Of a DNA stretch of 64,000 nucleotides, positions 8,389 through 17,468 are shown piece after piece. How positions within the stretch are numbered: the stretch's first letter is position 1; every line of letters starts with the position of its first letter. A program made the translations under genes and the position numbers. The notes under the pieces were generated by a model. The model did not search any database. It was not told the DNA's origin and saw only the letters and a list, made by a program, of their open reading frames with translations. The DNA is taken from assembly GCF_030709675.1 (NCBI RefSeq), contig NZ_JAUZQD010000003.1:124001-188000 (forward strand). The letters are read 5' to 3'. Origin of the DNA: Symbioplanes lichenis. GTDB taxonomy: Bacteria > Actinomycetota > Actinomycetes > Mycobacteriales > Micromonosporaceae.

Positions 8389-11057
8389 TCCGGCGACTGC
8401 TGCCCGCGCTGCACTGGCCCAGCGTCCGCGGCCGGGCCCGCGCCGACGCCGGACCGCTGATCCTGGCGGCCGTGGTGGTCGCGGCCGTCACGGCGCTGGC
8501 CGGTGCCGTGCCGGTGCTGCTCACCGGCACGGCCGACGAGGCGGTGCGGCAGGCCGTCCGGGACGCCGGCAATCAGGCCGAGGTCCTGGTCCGGGCCGAC
8601 TGGGAGTACGACGACGGTTCCCTCGGGCGCGTGCGGGACCCGCGGTCCACCGACGCGCTCGACGACCTGCGCGACCAGGCCCTCGACCAGCTCGGCCCGC
8701 TGCGGGACCAGATGCTTCCCCCCATCGAGTACGCCGAGGGCCCGTACCTGAAGTTCGTCGGCGCTCCCGACCCGCGCAGCATGCGCCTCGCCTACGTGGC
8801 GTCCGGCTCGGGCCCGGCGGTCACCTGGGTCGCCGGCAGCGCGCCGGCGGCGTCGGCCGAGCCGCCGGACGTCGAAGTGCCCTACACGGGTGACCCGTGG
8901 CCGGTGCAGGTGGGCATCTCGGAGACCACCGCGGCGCGGCTGGGGGCCGGCCCGGGCGATCGGCTGCGGCTCGAGGACGGCCAGGCCAATTCCCGTGACG
9001 TACGCGTCAGCGGGGTCTTCCGGCCCGCCGACCGCGCCGATCCGGTTTGGCAGGCCGCTCCCTGGCTGCTCGACCCCACCCTGGGCGCGGACGGGCCGGG
9101 CGTCACCCGCTTCGGCGGCCTGCTCTCCGCGGAGTCGCTGCCCGACGCCCGCCTCGCCTTCGCGCTCGACGAGGTCAGCCGGACCGTCCGCTTCCGCCCC
9201 GACCCCGGCTCGCTGACCCTGGACTCGGCCGAGCGGATCGTGGCGACCGTGGTGACGCTCAAGGCGACCTCCGGCTCCTCCGCGACCCGGGGCGGCAGCC
9301 AGTGGGCCACCGCGCTCGACCGGCTGCTGCGTGCGGTCCACGACCAGGTCGACGCGGCCCGGGCCCAGGCCGCGGTGCTGCTCAGCGCGGTGTCCCTGGG
9401 CGCGGTGCTGATCCTGCTGCTGGCCGCGCACCTGCTGGCCGGGCGCCGGGCGGCGGCCCTGACCGTGGCCCGGCAGCGCGGGACCTCCCTGGCCGCGCTC
9501 GGCGCCGAGCTGCTGCTGGAGTCGCTCCTGGTCGCCGTGGCCGCGGCCGCCGCCGGCGCGCTGATCGCCGCGGCCGTCGCCGGCGGCGTCGCGTGGGGCT
9601 GGCTGCTGCCCGTCGCGGTGACCGCGGTGCTGGCCGGGCCCGGCTTCGGCCTCGTCACGGCGTACCGGGCCACCCGGGACAAGCGGGTCCCGGCCAACCG
9701 CAGCGCCCGGCGCCGGGCGGGACGGACGGCGGCCCTGCGCCGGTTCACCGCGGAGTTCGCGGTGCTCGCGGCGGCGGCGATCGCGCTGACCGTGCTCCAC
9801 CAGCGCGGGGTCCAGGACTCGACGATCCTCCCGGCCGCGGCCCCCGCCCTGGGCGCCCTGACCGGCGCGCTGATCCTGCTGCGGCTGCTGCCCCCGATCA
9901 CCCGGCTCGTCCTGCGCCTGGCGGTGCGCTCGACGCTGCCGCTCGCCGTCTTCGGTGCCGCCCGGGCCGCCGCGGCGACGCGGGCCCTGCCGGTGCTCGC
10001 CCTGGTCACGTCGGCCGCCCTCGCGACGTTCGCGCCGGCGCTCGGCAGCACGATCGGCGCCGGGCTGGCCGACGGGGCCTGGCGCAGCGTCGGCGCGGAC
10101 GCCCGGGCCGACCTGCCGGCCCGACCGGCCGCCGAGACCACCGCCCTGGTCGAGCGGATCGCGGCCGCCCCCGGGGTCCGCCACGCCGTCGCCGCCCAGG
10201 TCACCTCGGCCGCGCCCGTGGTCGTCGGGGGCGCCTCCCGCCCGGTGCGGCTGATCGTCGTCGACAGCGCCGCCTATCGCGCCCTGCTCGCCGACACCCC
10301 GCTGCCGGCACTGCCCGCCCTGCCGGCCTCCGGCAATCCACTGCCGGTGCTGGTGCATTCCGCCGACGGTGTGCTGCGGGCCGGCGTGACGCTGCAGCTG
10401 ACCCGCGAGGGCGCGCCCGCGCTCGACCTGACCGCGGTCGCGTCGGCCCCCGCGATCGGCGACACCGACGACGTGGTCCTGGCCGACGCGGCCGCCATGA
10501 CCGCCGCCGGCGTCCCGGTGGTTCCGAACACGATCTGGGTCACGGGTCCCGGCGCCGCCCGCGCTCTCGCGGGCACGACGATCGTCGACCGGGCCGTGGT
10601 GGAGCGCGAACGCCGGGACGCGCCGCTGGTCGCCGGTCTCGTCGGGCTGGCGTGGGTGGCGACGGGCACGCTGCTGGCCCTCGGACTGCTCGGCTTCGCC
10701 CTCGGCGCGGCGGCCGGGGCGCCGGCCCGATGGCAGACCTTGAGCCGGCTGCGGACGCTGGGGTTGCGTACGGGGGAAGCTCGCCGCGTGGCTGCCGCCG
10801 AGCTGTTGCCGCTCGCCCTGGCTGCCGCTCTGGGCGGACCGCTGCTCGGCGTGCTGCTCGCCGCCGTGACGCTCGGCCCCCTGGACCTGCGCCTGCTCAC
10901 CACCCAGCCGACCGATCCGGCCCTGCTCCTGCCCTGGGTCGCCGTCGCGCTGCTGGCCGCCGCCTTCCCGCTCGCCCTGGCCGCCCTGGTCCCCATCGAG
11001 GCCGCCGCCCGCCGCCGCCGTCGCCTCAGCGAAGTCCTCCGCCTCGGCGGCGCCTGA
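8385..11057 (+). CDS. FtsX/MacB-type ABC transporter permease (890 aa)
   Basis: The start is the GTG overlapping the previous stop (GTGA at 8385-8388); the frame is open much further upstream but only by GC bias. The protein begins VIRRLLPAL, has an N-terminal membrane segment near residues 25-48, an extracytoplasmic domain to about 320, a central membrane bundle (about 325-540), a second external region, and C-terminal membrane segments after about 750. It is the second permease half, so the operon encodes two ATPases and two permeases. No outer-membrane or adaptor partner is present, as expected for a Gram-positive. Confidence 0.85.
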   Translation: MIRRLLPALHWPSVRGRARADAGPLILAAVVVAAVTALAGAVPVLLTGTADEAVRQAVRDAGNQAEVLVRADWEYDDGSLGRVRDPRSTDALDDLRDQALDQLGPLRDQMLPPIEYAEGPYLKFVGAPDPRSMRLAYVASGSGPAVTWVAGSAPAASAEPPDVEVPYTGDPWPVQVGISETTAARLGAGPGDRLRLEDGQANSRDVRVSGVFRPADRADPVWQAAPWLLDPTLGADGPGVTRFGGLLSAESLPDARLAFALDEVSRTVRFRPDPGSLTLDSAERIVATVVTLKATSGSSATRGGSQWATALDRLLRAVHDQVDAARAQAAVLLSAVSLGAVLILLLAAHLLAGRRAAALTVARQRGTSLAALGAELLLESLLVAVAAAAAGALIAAAVAGGVAWGWLLPVAVTAVLAGPGFGLVTAYRATRDKRVPANRSARRRAGRTAALRRFTAEFAVLAAAAIALTVLHQRGVQDSTILPAAAPALGALTGALILLRLLPPITRLVLRLAVRSTLPLAVFGAARAAAATRALPVLALVTSAALATFAPALGSTIGAGLADGAWRSVGADARADLPARPAAETTALVERIAAAPGVRHAVAAQVTSAAPVVVGGASRPVRLIVVDSAAYRALLADTPLPALPALPASGNPLPVLVHSADGVLRAGVTLQLTREGAPALDLTAVASAPAIGDTDDVVLADAAAMTAAGVPVVPNTIWVTGPGAARALAGTTIVDRAVVERERRDAPLVAGLVGLAWVATGTLLALGLLGFALGAAAGAPARWQTLSRLRTLGLRTGEARRVAAAELLPLALAAALGGPLLGVLLAAVTLGPLDLRLLTTQPTDPALLLPWVAVALLAAAFPLALAALVPIEAAARRRRRLSEVLRLGGA

Positions 11058-11085
11058 CCCCCGGCCACCCGCGCGCGGGGGTTTG
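11058..11085. terminator. Weak hairpin between convergent genes
   Basis: The 29-base gap between the ABC permease stop and the convergent TetR stop contains CCCCCG and CGGGGG, followed by GTTTGGT. The stem is short but the position between convergent genes suits a bidirectional terminator. Confidence 0.35.
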
Positions 11086-11086
11086 G

Positions 11087-11704
11087 TCAGGCGGGCGGGT
11101 TCGTGCCGTAGATCAGGCGGAGGATCGCGTCGGTGAGGGTGTCGAGGAGGACGTCGTCGGCGTCGGCGGCGGGGTCGGCGTAGGCCTCGGCGAACGTGGT
11201 GCTGCGCAGGTGGACGGCCATGCGGGCGAGCAGGCCGGGCGGGCCGCCCACGGTCAGGCCGGCGCGGGCGTGGCGTTCGATGCGCTCGGTGAAGAGGGTG
11301 CAGCCCTGGTCGACGAGGCGGTCGCGGACCTCGCGCACCTCGGGGCCGGGGTCGGGCGCGACGAACGCCTCGCGCAGCCAGCGGCCGTCGACCTTCCAGC
11401 GGGCCAGCCCGGAGGCCAGGGCGCGGCGGAGGGCGTCGCGGCCGAGGCCGTCGGAGGCGAGCCAGTCGGCCATTTCCCGGTCGGACTCGGCCATGCCCTG
11501 GTCGACCACCGCGGCGAGCAGGGCCGCCTTGGACTCGAAGTAGAAGTAGAACCCGGAGCGGGTGATGCCGGCCGCCCCGGCCAGCTCGTCGATCGTCACC
11601 TGGCTGATCGGCTTGTCGCGGAAGACGAGCCGGGCGGCGTCGACCAGGGCCTGCTCCCGCTGGTCGCCCTTGGTGGGGGCGCGGCGACTCCTGATGGCTG
11701 GCAC
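11087..11704 (-). CDS. TetR-family transcriptional repressor
   Basis: 205 residues. The N-terminal helix-turn-helix is typical of TetR proteins (ALVDAARLVFRDK...TIDELAGAAGITRSGFYFYFESKAALL, about residues 17-62); the remainder is a helical ligand-binding domain. The start is a GTG at 11704. It is divergent from the MFS exporter with only 85 bases between starts, and an inverted repeat overlaps the exporter promoter. It most likely represses the exporter and SDR genes until an inducing compound binds. Confidence 0.92.
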   Translation of the reverse strand: MPAIRSRRAPTKGDQREQALVDAARLVFRDKPISQVTIDELAGAAGITRSGFYFYFESKAALLAAVVDQGMAESDREMADWLASDGLGRDALRRALASGLARWKVDGRWLREAFVAPDPGPEVREVRDRLVDQGCTLFTERIERHARAGLTVGGPPGLLARMAVHLRSTTFAEAYADPAADADDVLLDTLTDAILRLIYGTNPPA

Positions 11705-11739
11705 GCCCCCGATCCTACTTGCTTGACGTCACATCCAGA

Positions 11740-11762
11740 ATTTTTGACACAGCGTTGAAAAT
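11740..11762. promoter_or_regulatory. Candidate TetR operator (imperfect inverted repeat)
   Basis: ATTTTTGAC (11740-11748) and GTTGAAAAT (11754-11762) form an inverted repeat with 7 of 9 matching pairs and a 5-base spacer. This AT-rich island stands out in the GC-rich surroundings. It covers the -35 box of the MFS gene, which fits repression by the divergent TetR protein. Confidence 0.6.
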
Positions 11763-11783
11763 AGTCGGCACCGCGTCTACGTT
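11755..11783 (+). promoter_or_regulatory. Promoter of the MFS-SDR operon, probably leaderless
   Basis: TTGAAA (11755-11760) and TACGTT (11778-11783) are spaced by exactly 17 bases. Only six bases separate the -10 box from the ATG at 11790 and no ribosome binding site is present, so transcription probably begins at or next to the start codon. Confidence 0.55.
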
Positions 11784-11789
11784 GAGCGC

Positions 11790-13247
11790 ATGCGAAATCC
11801 CGCGCGCGTCGCGCTCCCCGTCGCCTGCTACGTGGTGCTGCTCGTCTCCGCGCTGCAGACCCTCGTCGTCCCGGTCGTCGCCGACATCCGCACCGAGCTG
11901 GGCGTCTCGGCCAGCGCGGCCGGCTGGGTCGTGACCGCCAACCTGCTCGCCGCCGCGGTGCTCACCCCGATGCTCGGCCGCCTCGGTGACCTGCACGGCC
12001 GCCGTCCCGTGATGCTCGGGGTGCTGGTCGTGGTGCTGCTCGGCGGCGTGCTCGCCGCCACCACGTCGAGCCTGCCGCTGCTGCTCGCCGCCCGGGTCGC
12101 CCAGGCGGCCGCCTTCGGGCTCTTCCCGCTGGCCATCGGCGTGCTCCGCGAGGAACTGCCCCCGCACCGGCTGACCGGCGCGATGGCCCTGGTCAGCGGG
12201 ATGCTGTCGGTCGGCGCCGGCTTCGGTCTCGCGGTCACCGGGCTCCTGATGCGCGACGGCGGCGACTATCACCGGCTGTTCTGGCTGGCCGCCGCGCTGA
12301 CCGCGATCGGCCTGGCCGGAGTGTGGATGCTGCCGCGCCGGGCGGGTGCCGCCACCGGCACGCTCGACTGGGCGGGCGCCGGGCTGCTCGGGCTCGGCCT
12401 GGTGCTGCTGCTCCTGCCGCTGGAGGAGGGCAACGGCTGGGGCTGGGCCTCGGCCCGGGTGCTCGGCTCGCTGGCCGCCGCGGCCGTCGTGCTGGCCGCC
12501 TTCGTGCTGGTCGAGCGGCGGGTGACGTACCCCCTGGTCAGCACCCGGATGCTCAGCCACCGCCCGATCGTCATGGCCAACGCGGCCGGGCTGTTCCTCG
12601 GGTTCGCGATGTTCGCCGTCTTCCTGGCGGTCTCCGGGCTGGTGCAGACGCCGCCCGCGCTCGCCGGCTACGGCTTCGGCGCCTCCGTGCTCGCCGCCAG
12701 CCTCGTCTATCTGCTGCCCGGCACGGCCGCCGGCGTCGTCACCGCCCCGTTGGGCGGGCGCCTGGTCGCCCGCTTCGGCGCCAAGGCGACCCTGGTGCTC
12801 GCCGCCGCCGTGGCCGGTGCGGGCTTCGCCCTGCTCGCCGCGCTGCACTCGGCCACCTGGGAGGTCGTCCTGGGCGCGCTGATCGTCAACACCGGGGTCA
12901 CCTTCGGCTACGCCGCCCTGCCCGCCCTGCTCGTCGCCCACGTCGCGCCGGCCGAGACCGGCATCGCCAACAGCGTCAACTCGATCGCCCGCTCGGTCGG
13001 CATGTCCCTGGGCACCGCCTTCGTGGTCACCATGTCGACCCGCAACCCGATCCCGGGCCCGCTCCCGCTGCCGCGCGAGGAGCAGTTCGTGACCGTCTTC
13101 GTGGCCGGCGCCGTCCTGGCCGCGATCGCCGCTGTGGCCGTCGCCCGCCTCCTGCCCCGGGCCCCCGAGCCGCACCTGACGGCCGCCGAGGCCGAGGCCG
13201 ACGACGTCCTCGGCGCGGCCGGCCTGGACATCCCCTCGCACCGTTAG
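11790..13247 (+). CDS. MFS drug/metabolite exporter (DHA2-like)
   Basis: 485 residues with about 14 hydrophobic segments. The cytoplasmic loop between segments 2 and 3 carries MFS motif A (GRLGDLHGRRPVM, about residues 63-75). The length and segment number fit 14-helix proton-coupled drug exporters. It is followed after 10 bases by an SDR oxidoreductase and is divergent from a TetR repressor, a classic arrangement for an inducible efflux or detoxification unit. Substrate cannot be predicted. Confidence 0.9.
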   Translation: MRNPARVALPVACYVVLLVSALQTLVVPVVADIRTELGVSASAAGWVVTANLLAAAVLTPMLGRLGDLHGRRPVMLGVLVVVLLGGVLAATTSSLPLLLAARVAQAAAFGLFPLAIGVLREELPPHRLTGAMALVSGMLSVGAGFGLAVTGLLMRDGGDYHRLFWLAAALTAIGLAGVWMLPRRAGAATGTLDWAGAGLLGLGLVLLLLPLEEGNGWGWASARVLGSLAAAAVVLAAFVLVERRVTYPLVSTRMLSHRPIVMANAAGLFLGFAMFAVFLAVSGLVQTPPALAGYGFGASVLAASLVYLLPGTAAGVVTAPLGGRLVARFGAKATLVLAAAVAGAGFALLAALHSATWEVVLGALIVNTGVTFGYAALPALLVAHVAPAETGIANSVNSIARSVGMSLGTAFVVTMSTRNPIPGPLPLPREEQFVTVFVAGAVLAAIAAVAVARLLPRAPEPHLTAAEAEADDVLGAAGLDIPSHR

Positions 13248-13257
13248 GGAACGAGAC

Positions 13258-14016
13258 ATGCTGACTGACAAGATCGCCCTCGTCACGGGTGGCAGCCACG
13301 GCATCGGCCGGGCGATCGCCGAGCGGTTCGCCCGCGACGGCGCGGTCGTCGGGGTCGGCTACGGCCGGGACGAGACCGCGGCGGCCGACACCGTCGAGGG
13401 TATCCGCAAGAACGGCGGCCGGGCCTTCGCCGTCCACACCGAACTGGGTCTCCCCGGGGACGCGGCCCGGTTGTGGGAGACCTTCGACGACGCGGGCCGC
13501 GAGTACGCCCCCGACGGCAAGCTCGACATCCTCGTCCACAACGCCGCCAAGGGCAGCTTCACCCGGCTCGACGGACTCGGCGAGGAGGAGTTCGACCGGG
13601 TCTTCGCCACGAGCGTCAAGGCGCCGTTCTTCATCACCAAGCTCGGGTTGCCGCGGCTGCGCGACGGCGGCCGGATCATCAACGTCTCCAGCGTGGCCGC
13701 CACGCTCGCGAGCCCGCACCTGATCGCCTACGGCGCGAGCAAGGGTGCCCTGAACGCCTTCACACTCAGCCTGGCCCAGGACCTCGGCCCGCGCGGGATC
13801 ACGGTCAACGCGGTGGCGCCGGGCGTCGTCCTCACCCGGAACAACGCGCACTTGCGGGAGGACGAGGAGGCGGCGGCCCGGGCCACCGCGCGTGTCGCCC
13901 TCGGCCGGCTCGGGGAGGCGGCGGACGTCGCGGGCATCGTCGCCTTCCTCGCCTCCGCCGACGGGCGCTGGGTGACCGGGCAGATCATCGACGCCTCGGG
14001 CGGCACCGCGCTCTGA
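13258..14016 (+). CDS. Short-chain dehydrogenase/reductase (SDR)
   Basis: 252 residues, classical SDR size. The cofactor-binding TGGSHGIGRA motif is at residues about 8-17, the NAG-like region appears as VHNAAKG, the catalytic Tyr and Lys lie in YGASKGA (about residue 159) and the NAVAPG segment follows. It therefore reduces or oxidises a carbonyl/alcohol with NAD(P)(H). AGGGAACGAG precedes the ATG. Co-transcription with the MFS gene suggests that both act on the same compound. Confidence 0.92.
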   Translation: MLTDKIALVTGGSHGIGRAIAERFARDGAVVGVGYGRDETAAADTVEGIRKNGGRAFAVHTELGLPGDAARLWETFDDAGREYAPDGKLDILVHNAAKGSFTRLDGLGEEEFDRVFATSVKAPFFITKLGLPRLRDGGRIINVSSVAATLASPHLIAYGASKGALNAFTLSLAQDLGPRGITVNAVAPGVVLTRNNAHLREDEEAAARATARVALGRLGEAADVAGIVAFLASADGRWVTGQIIDASGGTAL

Positions 14017-14025
14017 GTGCCGGGT

Positions 14026-14061
14026 CCGCCGTCCGGGCCGCGCAGGCGGTCCGGACGGCGG
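14026..14061. terminator. Bidirectional terminator-like hairpin
   Basis: CCGCCGTCCGG (14026-14036) and its perfect complement CCGGACGGCGG (14051-14061) make an 11-bp stem with a 14-base loop in the 54-base gap between convergent genes. Confidence 0.6.
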
Positions 14062-14070
14062 TCGGTGGGA

Positions 14071-14424
14071 TCAGCCCCAGTGCAGGTCGTTGATGAAGTT
14101 GTTGTAGTAGTGCATGTCGGCGGGCAGGATGCTGTCCCAGTTGGTGCCGTCGGTCAGCAGACCGGGCGTCCAGTCGATGTCCCACTTCATCATGTGCGCC
14201 ACGACCGGACCGGCGCTGTGCCAGCTGAGGTCGTGGTTCATCAGCGAAGAGATGGCGCCCCAGCTGAGCTCGTGGTTCATCAGGCCGTCCGCGGCGACGC
14301 GGGTCCAGCGGCTGTCCGCCGCCGGGCTGAGTGCCGTGGCCGCGACCGGTGCGGCGACCGCGGCCACCGCGGCGGCCACGAAGGCTGAGGCCGCGACGGC
14401 GGCTCGCTTGTGGATCTGTCGCAT
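14071..14424 (-). CDS. Small secreted protein with LMNHxLSW repeats
   Basis: 117 residues. A twin of positive charges (MRQIHKR) and an Ala/Val-rich stretch to about residue 30 form a Sec signal peptide with an AxA-type cleavage site. The mature part repeats an aromatic/acidic motif: LMNHELSW, LMNHDLSW, then HMMKWDIDW and a final NDLHW. GGAAGG lies upstream of the ATG. I recognise no family. Being divergent from an AfsR-like regulator whose promoter holds a direct-repeat array, it may be a target of that regulator. Trp and His spacing hints at metal, heme or carbohydrate contact, but that is speculation. Confidence 0.72.
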   Translation of the reverse strand: MRQIHKRAAVAASAFVAAAVAAVAAPVAATALSPAADSRWTRVAADGLMNHELSWGAISSLMNHDLSWHSAGPVVAHMMKWDIDWTPGLLTDGTNWDSILPADMHYYNNFINDLHWG

Positions 14425-14480
14425 TGTCGTCCTTCCCCGTGGTGGTGCCGGAATTCCTGGCGGCCAGCGTCGTCCGGGCC

Positions 14481-14519
14481 GCTCTCGACGGGCTCTCGGG
14501 CGCTCTCGGCGTGCTCTCG
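14481..14519 (+). promoter_or_regulatory. Four heptamer direct repeats, candidate SARP binding site
   Basis: GCTCTCG occurs at 14481, 14492, 14502 and 14513, a spacing of 11, 10 and 11 bases, that is one helical turn. SARP regulators are known to bind heptamer direct repeats with 11-bp phasing just upstream of -10 boxes. The last repeat ends five bases before the presumed -10 of the SARP-like gene itself, suggesting autoregulation and possibly control of the divergent secreted protein. Confidence 0.65.
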
Positions 14520-14524
14520 AAAAG

Positions 14525-14530
14525 TAGACT
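14525..14530 (+). promoter_or_regulatory. -10 box of the AfsR-like gene, probably leaderless
   Basis: TAGACT matches the TAnnnT actinobacterial -10 pattern and ends seven bases before the ATG at 14538. No ribosome binding site is visible, so a leaderless mRNA is likely, with the direct repeats replacing a normal -35 box. Confidence 0.5.
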
Positions 14531-14537
14531 GGCCGCC

Positions 14538-17468
14538 ATGGAGGACCGCGTCCACCTGCGACTTCTTGGTCAATTCGAGGTTGTCGACGGCCCGGCGACG
14601 ATCGATCTCGGGGGCAGCCGGCAGCGGATCGCGCTCGCGGTGCTGGCGCTCGCGGCCAACGAGACAGTGTCCGCCGCGCGGCTCATCGAGGGCATCTGGG
14701 ACTCGCGGCCGCCGGCGACCGCCCACCGGCAGGTGCACATGGTGATCTCGGTGCTGCGGCGGGCGTTGCGGGCGCTGCCGGACGAGGTGGAGATCCGCAC
14801 CGAGCGCAACGGCTATCGGCTCGTGGTCGCCGGCGACCGGGTCGATCTGCTGCGGTTCGAGGCGGAGGTGGCGGCGGGCCGGCGGTTGCTGGCCGAGCAG
14901 CGGGTGCAGGAGGCGGCGCAGGCGTTCCGGTCGGGCCTGGCGTGGTGGCGGGGTCCGGCGCTGGGCGGGCTGGACGGACGGTTCCAGCCGGAGGCGGCCC
15001 GGCTGGAGCAGGCCCGGGTGGACGCCTGGGAGTGGTGCCTGGAGGCCGAGGTGGCCGGCGGGGAGTCGCCCGGCACGCTGTCCGATCTGGAGCGCGCGCA
15101 CGCCGAGCACCCGCTGCGCGAGGGCATCACCGCGGCGCTGATGCTGGCCCTCTACCGGGCGGGCCGGCAGAGCGAGGCCATCGCGGTCTACCGGCGGACG
15201 GCCGGGCTGCTCGCCGAGGAGCTCGGTGTCGATCCCGGCCCGGCGCTGGCTGCCCGCTTCACCGACATCCTGCGGGCCGACGCCGGGCTCACGACGACGG
15301 CGGGCGCGCCCGCCCCGGGACCCGAGCAGCTGCCGGTGGACGTGTCGTCGTTCACCGGGCGGCAGGGCGAGCTGGCGGCGCTCGACGCCTTCGAGGGCGG
15401 CGTCGTGGTGGTCTCGGGCACGGCCGGTGTCGGCAAGACCGCTCTGGTCACGCGGTGGGCGCACCGGCGGCGCGGCCGGTTCCCCGACGGGCAGCTCCAT
15501 GCCAACCTGCACGGCTACGGGCCCGACGAGCCGACGGGACCGGCCGAGGCGCTCACCGGCTTCCTCCGGGCGCTCGGCGTGGCGCCCCGGGACATCCCGG
15601 TGGAGACCGAGCGGCTCGCGGCCGATTTCCGTACGCGCCTCAGCGGCCGCCGCATGCTGATAGTGCTCGACAACGCGGCGACGGTGGGCCAGCTGCGGCC
15701 GCTGCTGCCCGGGGCGCCGGGCTGCCTGGTGCTGATCACCAGCCGGGACAGTCTCGGCGGGCTCGTGGCGCGCGACGGCGCCCGCCGGCTCGACCTCGAC
15801 CTGTTGCCGCATGCCGACGCGATCGCGCTGCTCACCGCGCTCCTCGGGGCCGGGCCGGTCGCCGAGCTGAGCGAGCTGGCGGTCCTGTGCGCCCGGTTGC
15901 CGCTGGCGTTGCGGGTGGCCGCCGAGCTGGCGCTGTCGCGTACGGGGGAGCCGTTGTCGGGGTTGATCGCCGAACTGGCCGGGGAGCAGGACCGGCTCGA
16001 CCGGCTCGACCCGGGCGGCGACCCGTACTCGGCGGTGCGAGCGGTCTTCTCGTGGTCGATGCACCACCTGAGCGAGCCCGCCGTGCGACTGTTCGCGCTG
16101 CTCGGGCGGCACCCGGGCGCGGACTTCGACGGGTACGCCGCCGCGGCGCTGACCGGCGGCGACCTCACCGGCACGCACCGGGCGCTGGACGAGCTCGCGC
16201 GGGCGCATCTGGTCCGGCGGGAGCCCGGCGGGCGCTTCGGGATGCACGATCTGCTCCGGGCGTACGCCCATGGTCTGCTGAGCGACGACGAAGCCGCCGC
16301 CGATCTGCGGCGTCTCTACCACCACTACCTCGCGGCCGCGGCCGTGGCGGCGCGGACGCTCTACCACTCCTTCGGCGGGCGGGCGCCGGCCGTGGAGCCG
16401 TCCGGCACGGTGCTGCCCCCGCTGGCGGACCGGCCGGACGCGCTGGCCTGGTTCGACCGGGAGCTGTCCACGCTGCTGGCCGTCACCGCGCGCACGGCCG
16501 GCAACGACCCGCCCGGGATCGCCGCCCGGCTGCCCGCCGTCGTGCAGGACTATCTGCTGTCCGGCCGCTACGCCGACGGGCTGACGATGTGCGAGCTCGG
16601 GCTGCGCGCCGCGCGGGCGGCCGGGGACACCATGGCCGTGGCCCGGCTCGAGCAGGCGCTGGCGATCCTCAACCTGCACCTGGGCCGGACCGAGATCGGC
16701 GTGCGGCACGAGGAGACCACGCTCGTGCTGCTCCGGGAGCACGGCGACGCGGTCAACGAGGGCCGGATGCTCTGCTATCTGGGCGACGTCCGGAAGGCGC
16801 GCTGCGAGTACCAGTCGGCGTCGGACTACTACGCCCGGGCGCTGGCCGTCTTCCGGCGCCAGGACTACCGCAACGGCATCGCCGGCGCGATGACCTCCAT
16901 GGGCAACGCGTTGCGCCGCATGGGCCGGCGCCGGCAGGCGGTCGCCTTCCACGAGTACGCGCTGCGGACCTTCCGGGAGGCCGGCGACGTCTCCGGCATC
17001 TGCGTCGCCCTGCACAACCTCGGTCACACGCAGGCCGATTTGGGCCTGCTCGAGCCGGCGCTCGCCAGCCAGCGGGAGGCCATGCGGCACGCCCGCGCCG
17101 TCGGTCACCTGACGACGCAGGCGGTGGCGCTGAACGCCGTCGGGGCGATCCTGTCCCGGCAGGGCGACCAGGCCGCCGCGGCCGACCACCATCGCCGGGC
17201 CCTCGACCGGGCGCGGGAGCTGGGGGAGCAGCGGTTCGTGGCCGCGGCGCTGACCGGGCTCGGCGACGCGGCCCGGGCGGCGGGGCGGCCTCGGGAGGCG
17301 GTTGCCCACCACACCGCCGCGCTGAGTGCCGCCCGCGACGGCAACTGGCGCGACGAGCAGGCCCTCGCGCACGCGGGACTGGCCGCCGACCACGCCGCGC
17401 TGGGCGACGCGGTGCGGGCCGACCGGCATCGGGACGCGGCGCGGGAGCTCGATCCGTACCTCCCGTGA
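14538..17468 (+). CDS. AfsR-like SARP regulator with NB-ARC ATPase and TPR domains
   Basis: 976 residues from ATG 14538 (the frame is open further upstream, but the promoter and direct repeats lie there). Order: OmpR-type winged helix (about 5-90), bacterial transcriptional activator domain (about 95-245), NB-ARC ATPase with P-loop GTAGVGKTAL (about residue 294) and the LIVLDNA Walker B equivalent, then about 350 residues of TPR helices (from about 620). This is the AfsR architecture, which activates secondary metabolism or other pathways; the TPR part senses a partner. Target genes are unknown. The best candidates are itself and the divergent secreted protein. Confidence 0.92.
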   Translation: MEDRVHLRLLGQFEVVDGPATIDLGGSRQRIALAVLALAANETVSAARLIEGIWDSRPPATAHRQVHMVISVLRRALRALPDEVEIRTERNGYRLVVAGDRVDLLRFEAEVAAGRRLLAEQRVQEAAQAFRSGLAWWRGPALGGLDGRFQPEAARLEQARVDAWEWCLEAEVAGGESPGTLSDLERAHAEHPLREGITAALMLALYRAGRQSEAIAVYRRTAGLLAEELGVDPGPALAARFTDILRADAGLTTTAGAPAPGPEQLPVDVSSFTGRQGELAALDAFEGGVVVVSGTAGVGKTALVTRWAHRRRGRFPDGQLHANLHGYGPDEPTGPAEALTGFLRALGVAPRDIPVETERLAADFRTRLSGRRMLIVLDNAATVGQLRPLLPGAPGCLVLITSRDSLGGLVARDGARRLDLDLLPHADAIALLTALLGAGPVAELSELAVLCARLPLALRVAAELALSRTGEPLSGLIAELAGEQDRLDRLDPGGDPYSAVRAVFSWSMHHLSEPAVRLFALLGRHPGADFDGYAAAALTGGDLTGTHRALDELARAHLVRREPGGRFGMHDLLRAYAHGLLSDDEAAADLRRLYHHYLAAAAVAARTLYHSFGGRAPAVEPSGTVLPPLADRPDALAWFDRELSTLLAVTARTAGNDPPGIAARLPAVVQDYLLSGRYADGLTMCELGLRAARAAGDTMAVARLEQALAILNLHLGRTEIGVRHEETTLVLLREHGDAVNEGRMLCYLGDVRKARCEYQSASDYYARALAVFRRQDYRNGIAGAMTSMGNALRRMGRRRQAVAFHEYALRTFREAGDVSGICVALHNLGHTQADLGLLEPALASQREAMRHARAVGHLTTQAVALNAVGAILSRQGDQAAAADHHRRALDRARELGEQRFVAAALTGLGDAARAAGRPREAVAHHTAALSAARDGNWRDEQALAHAGLAADHAALGDAVRADRHRDAARELDPYLP

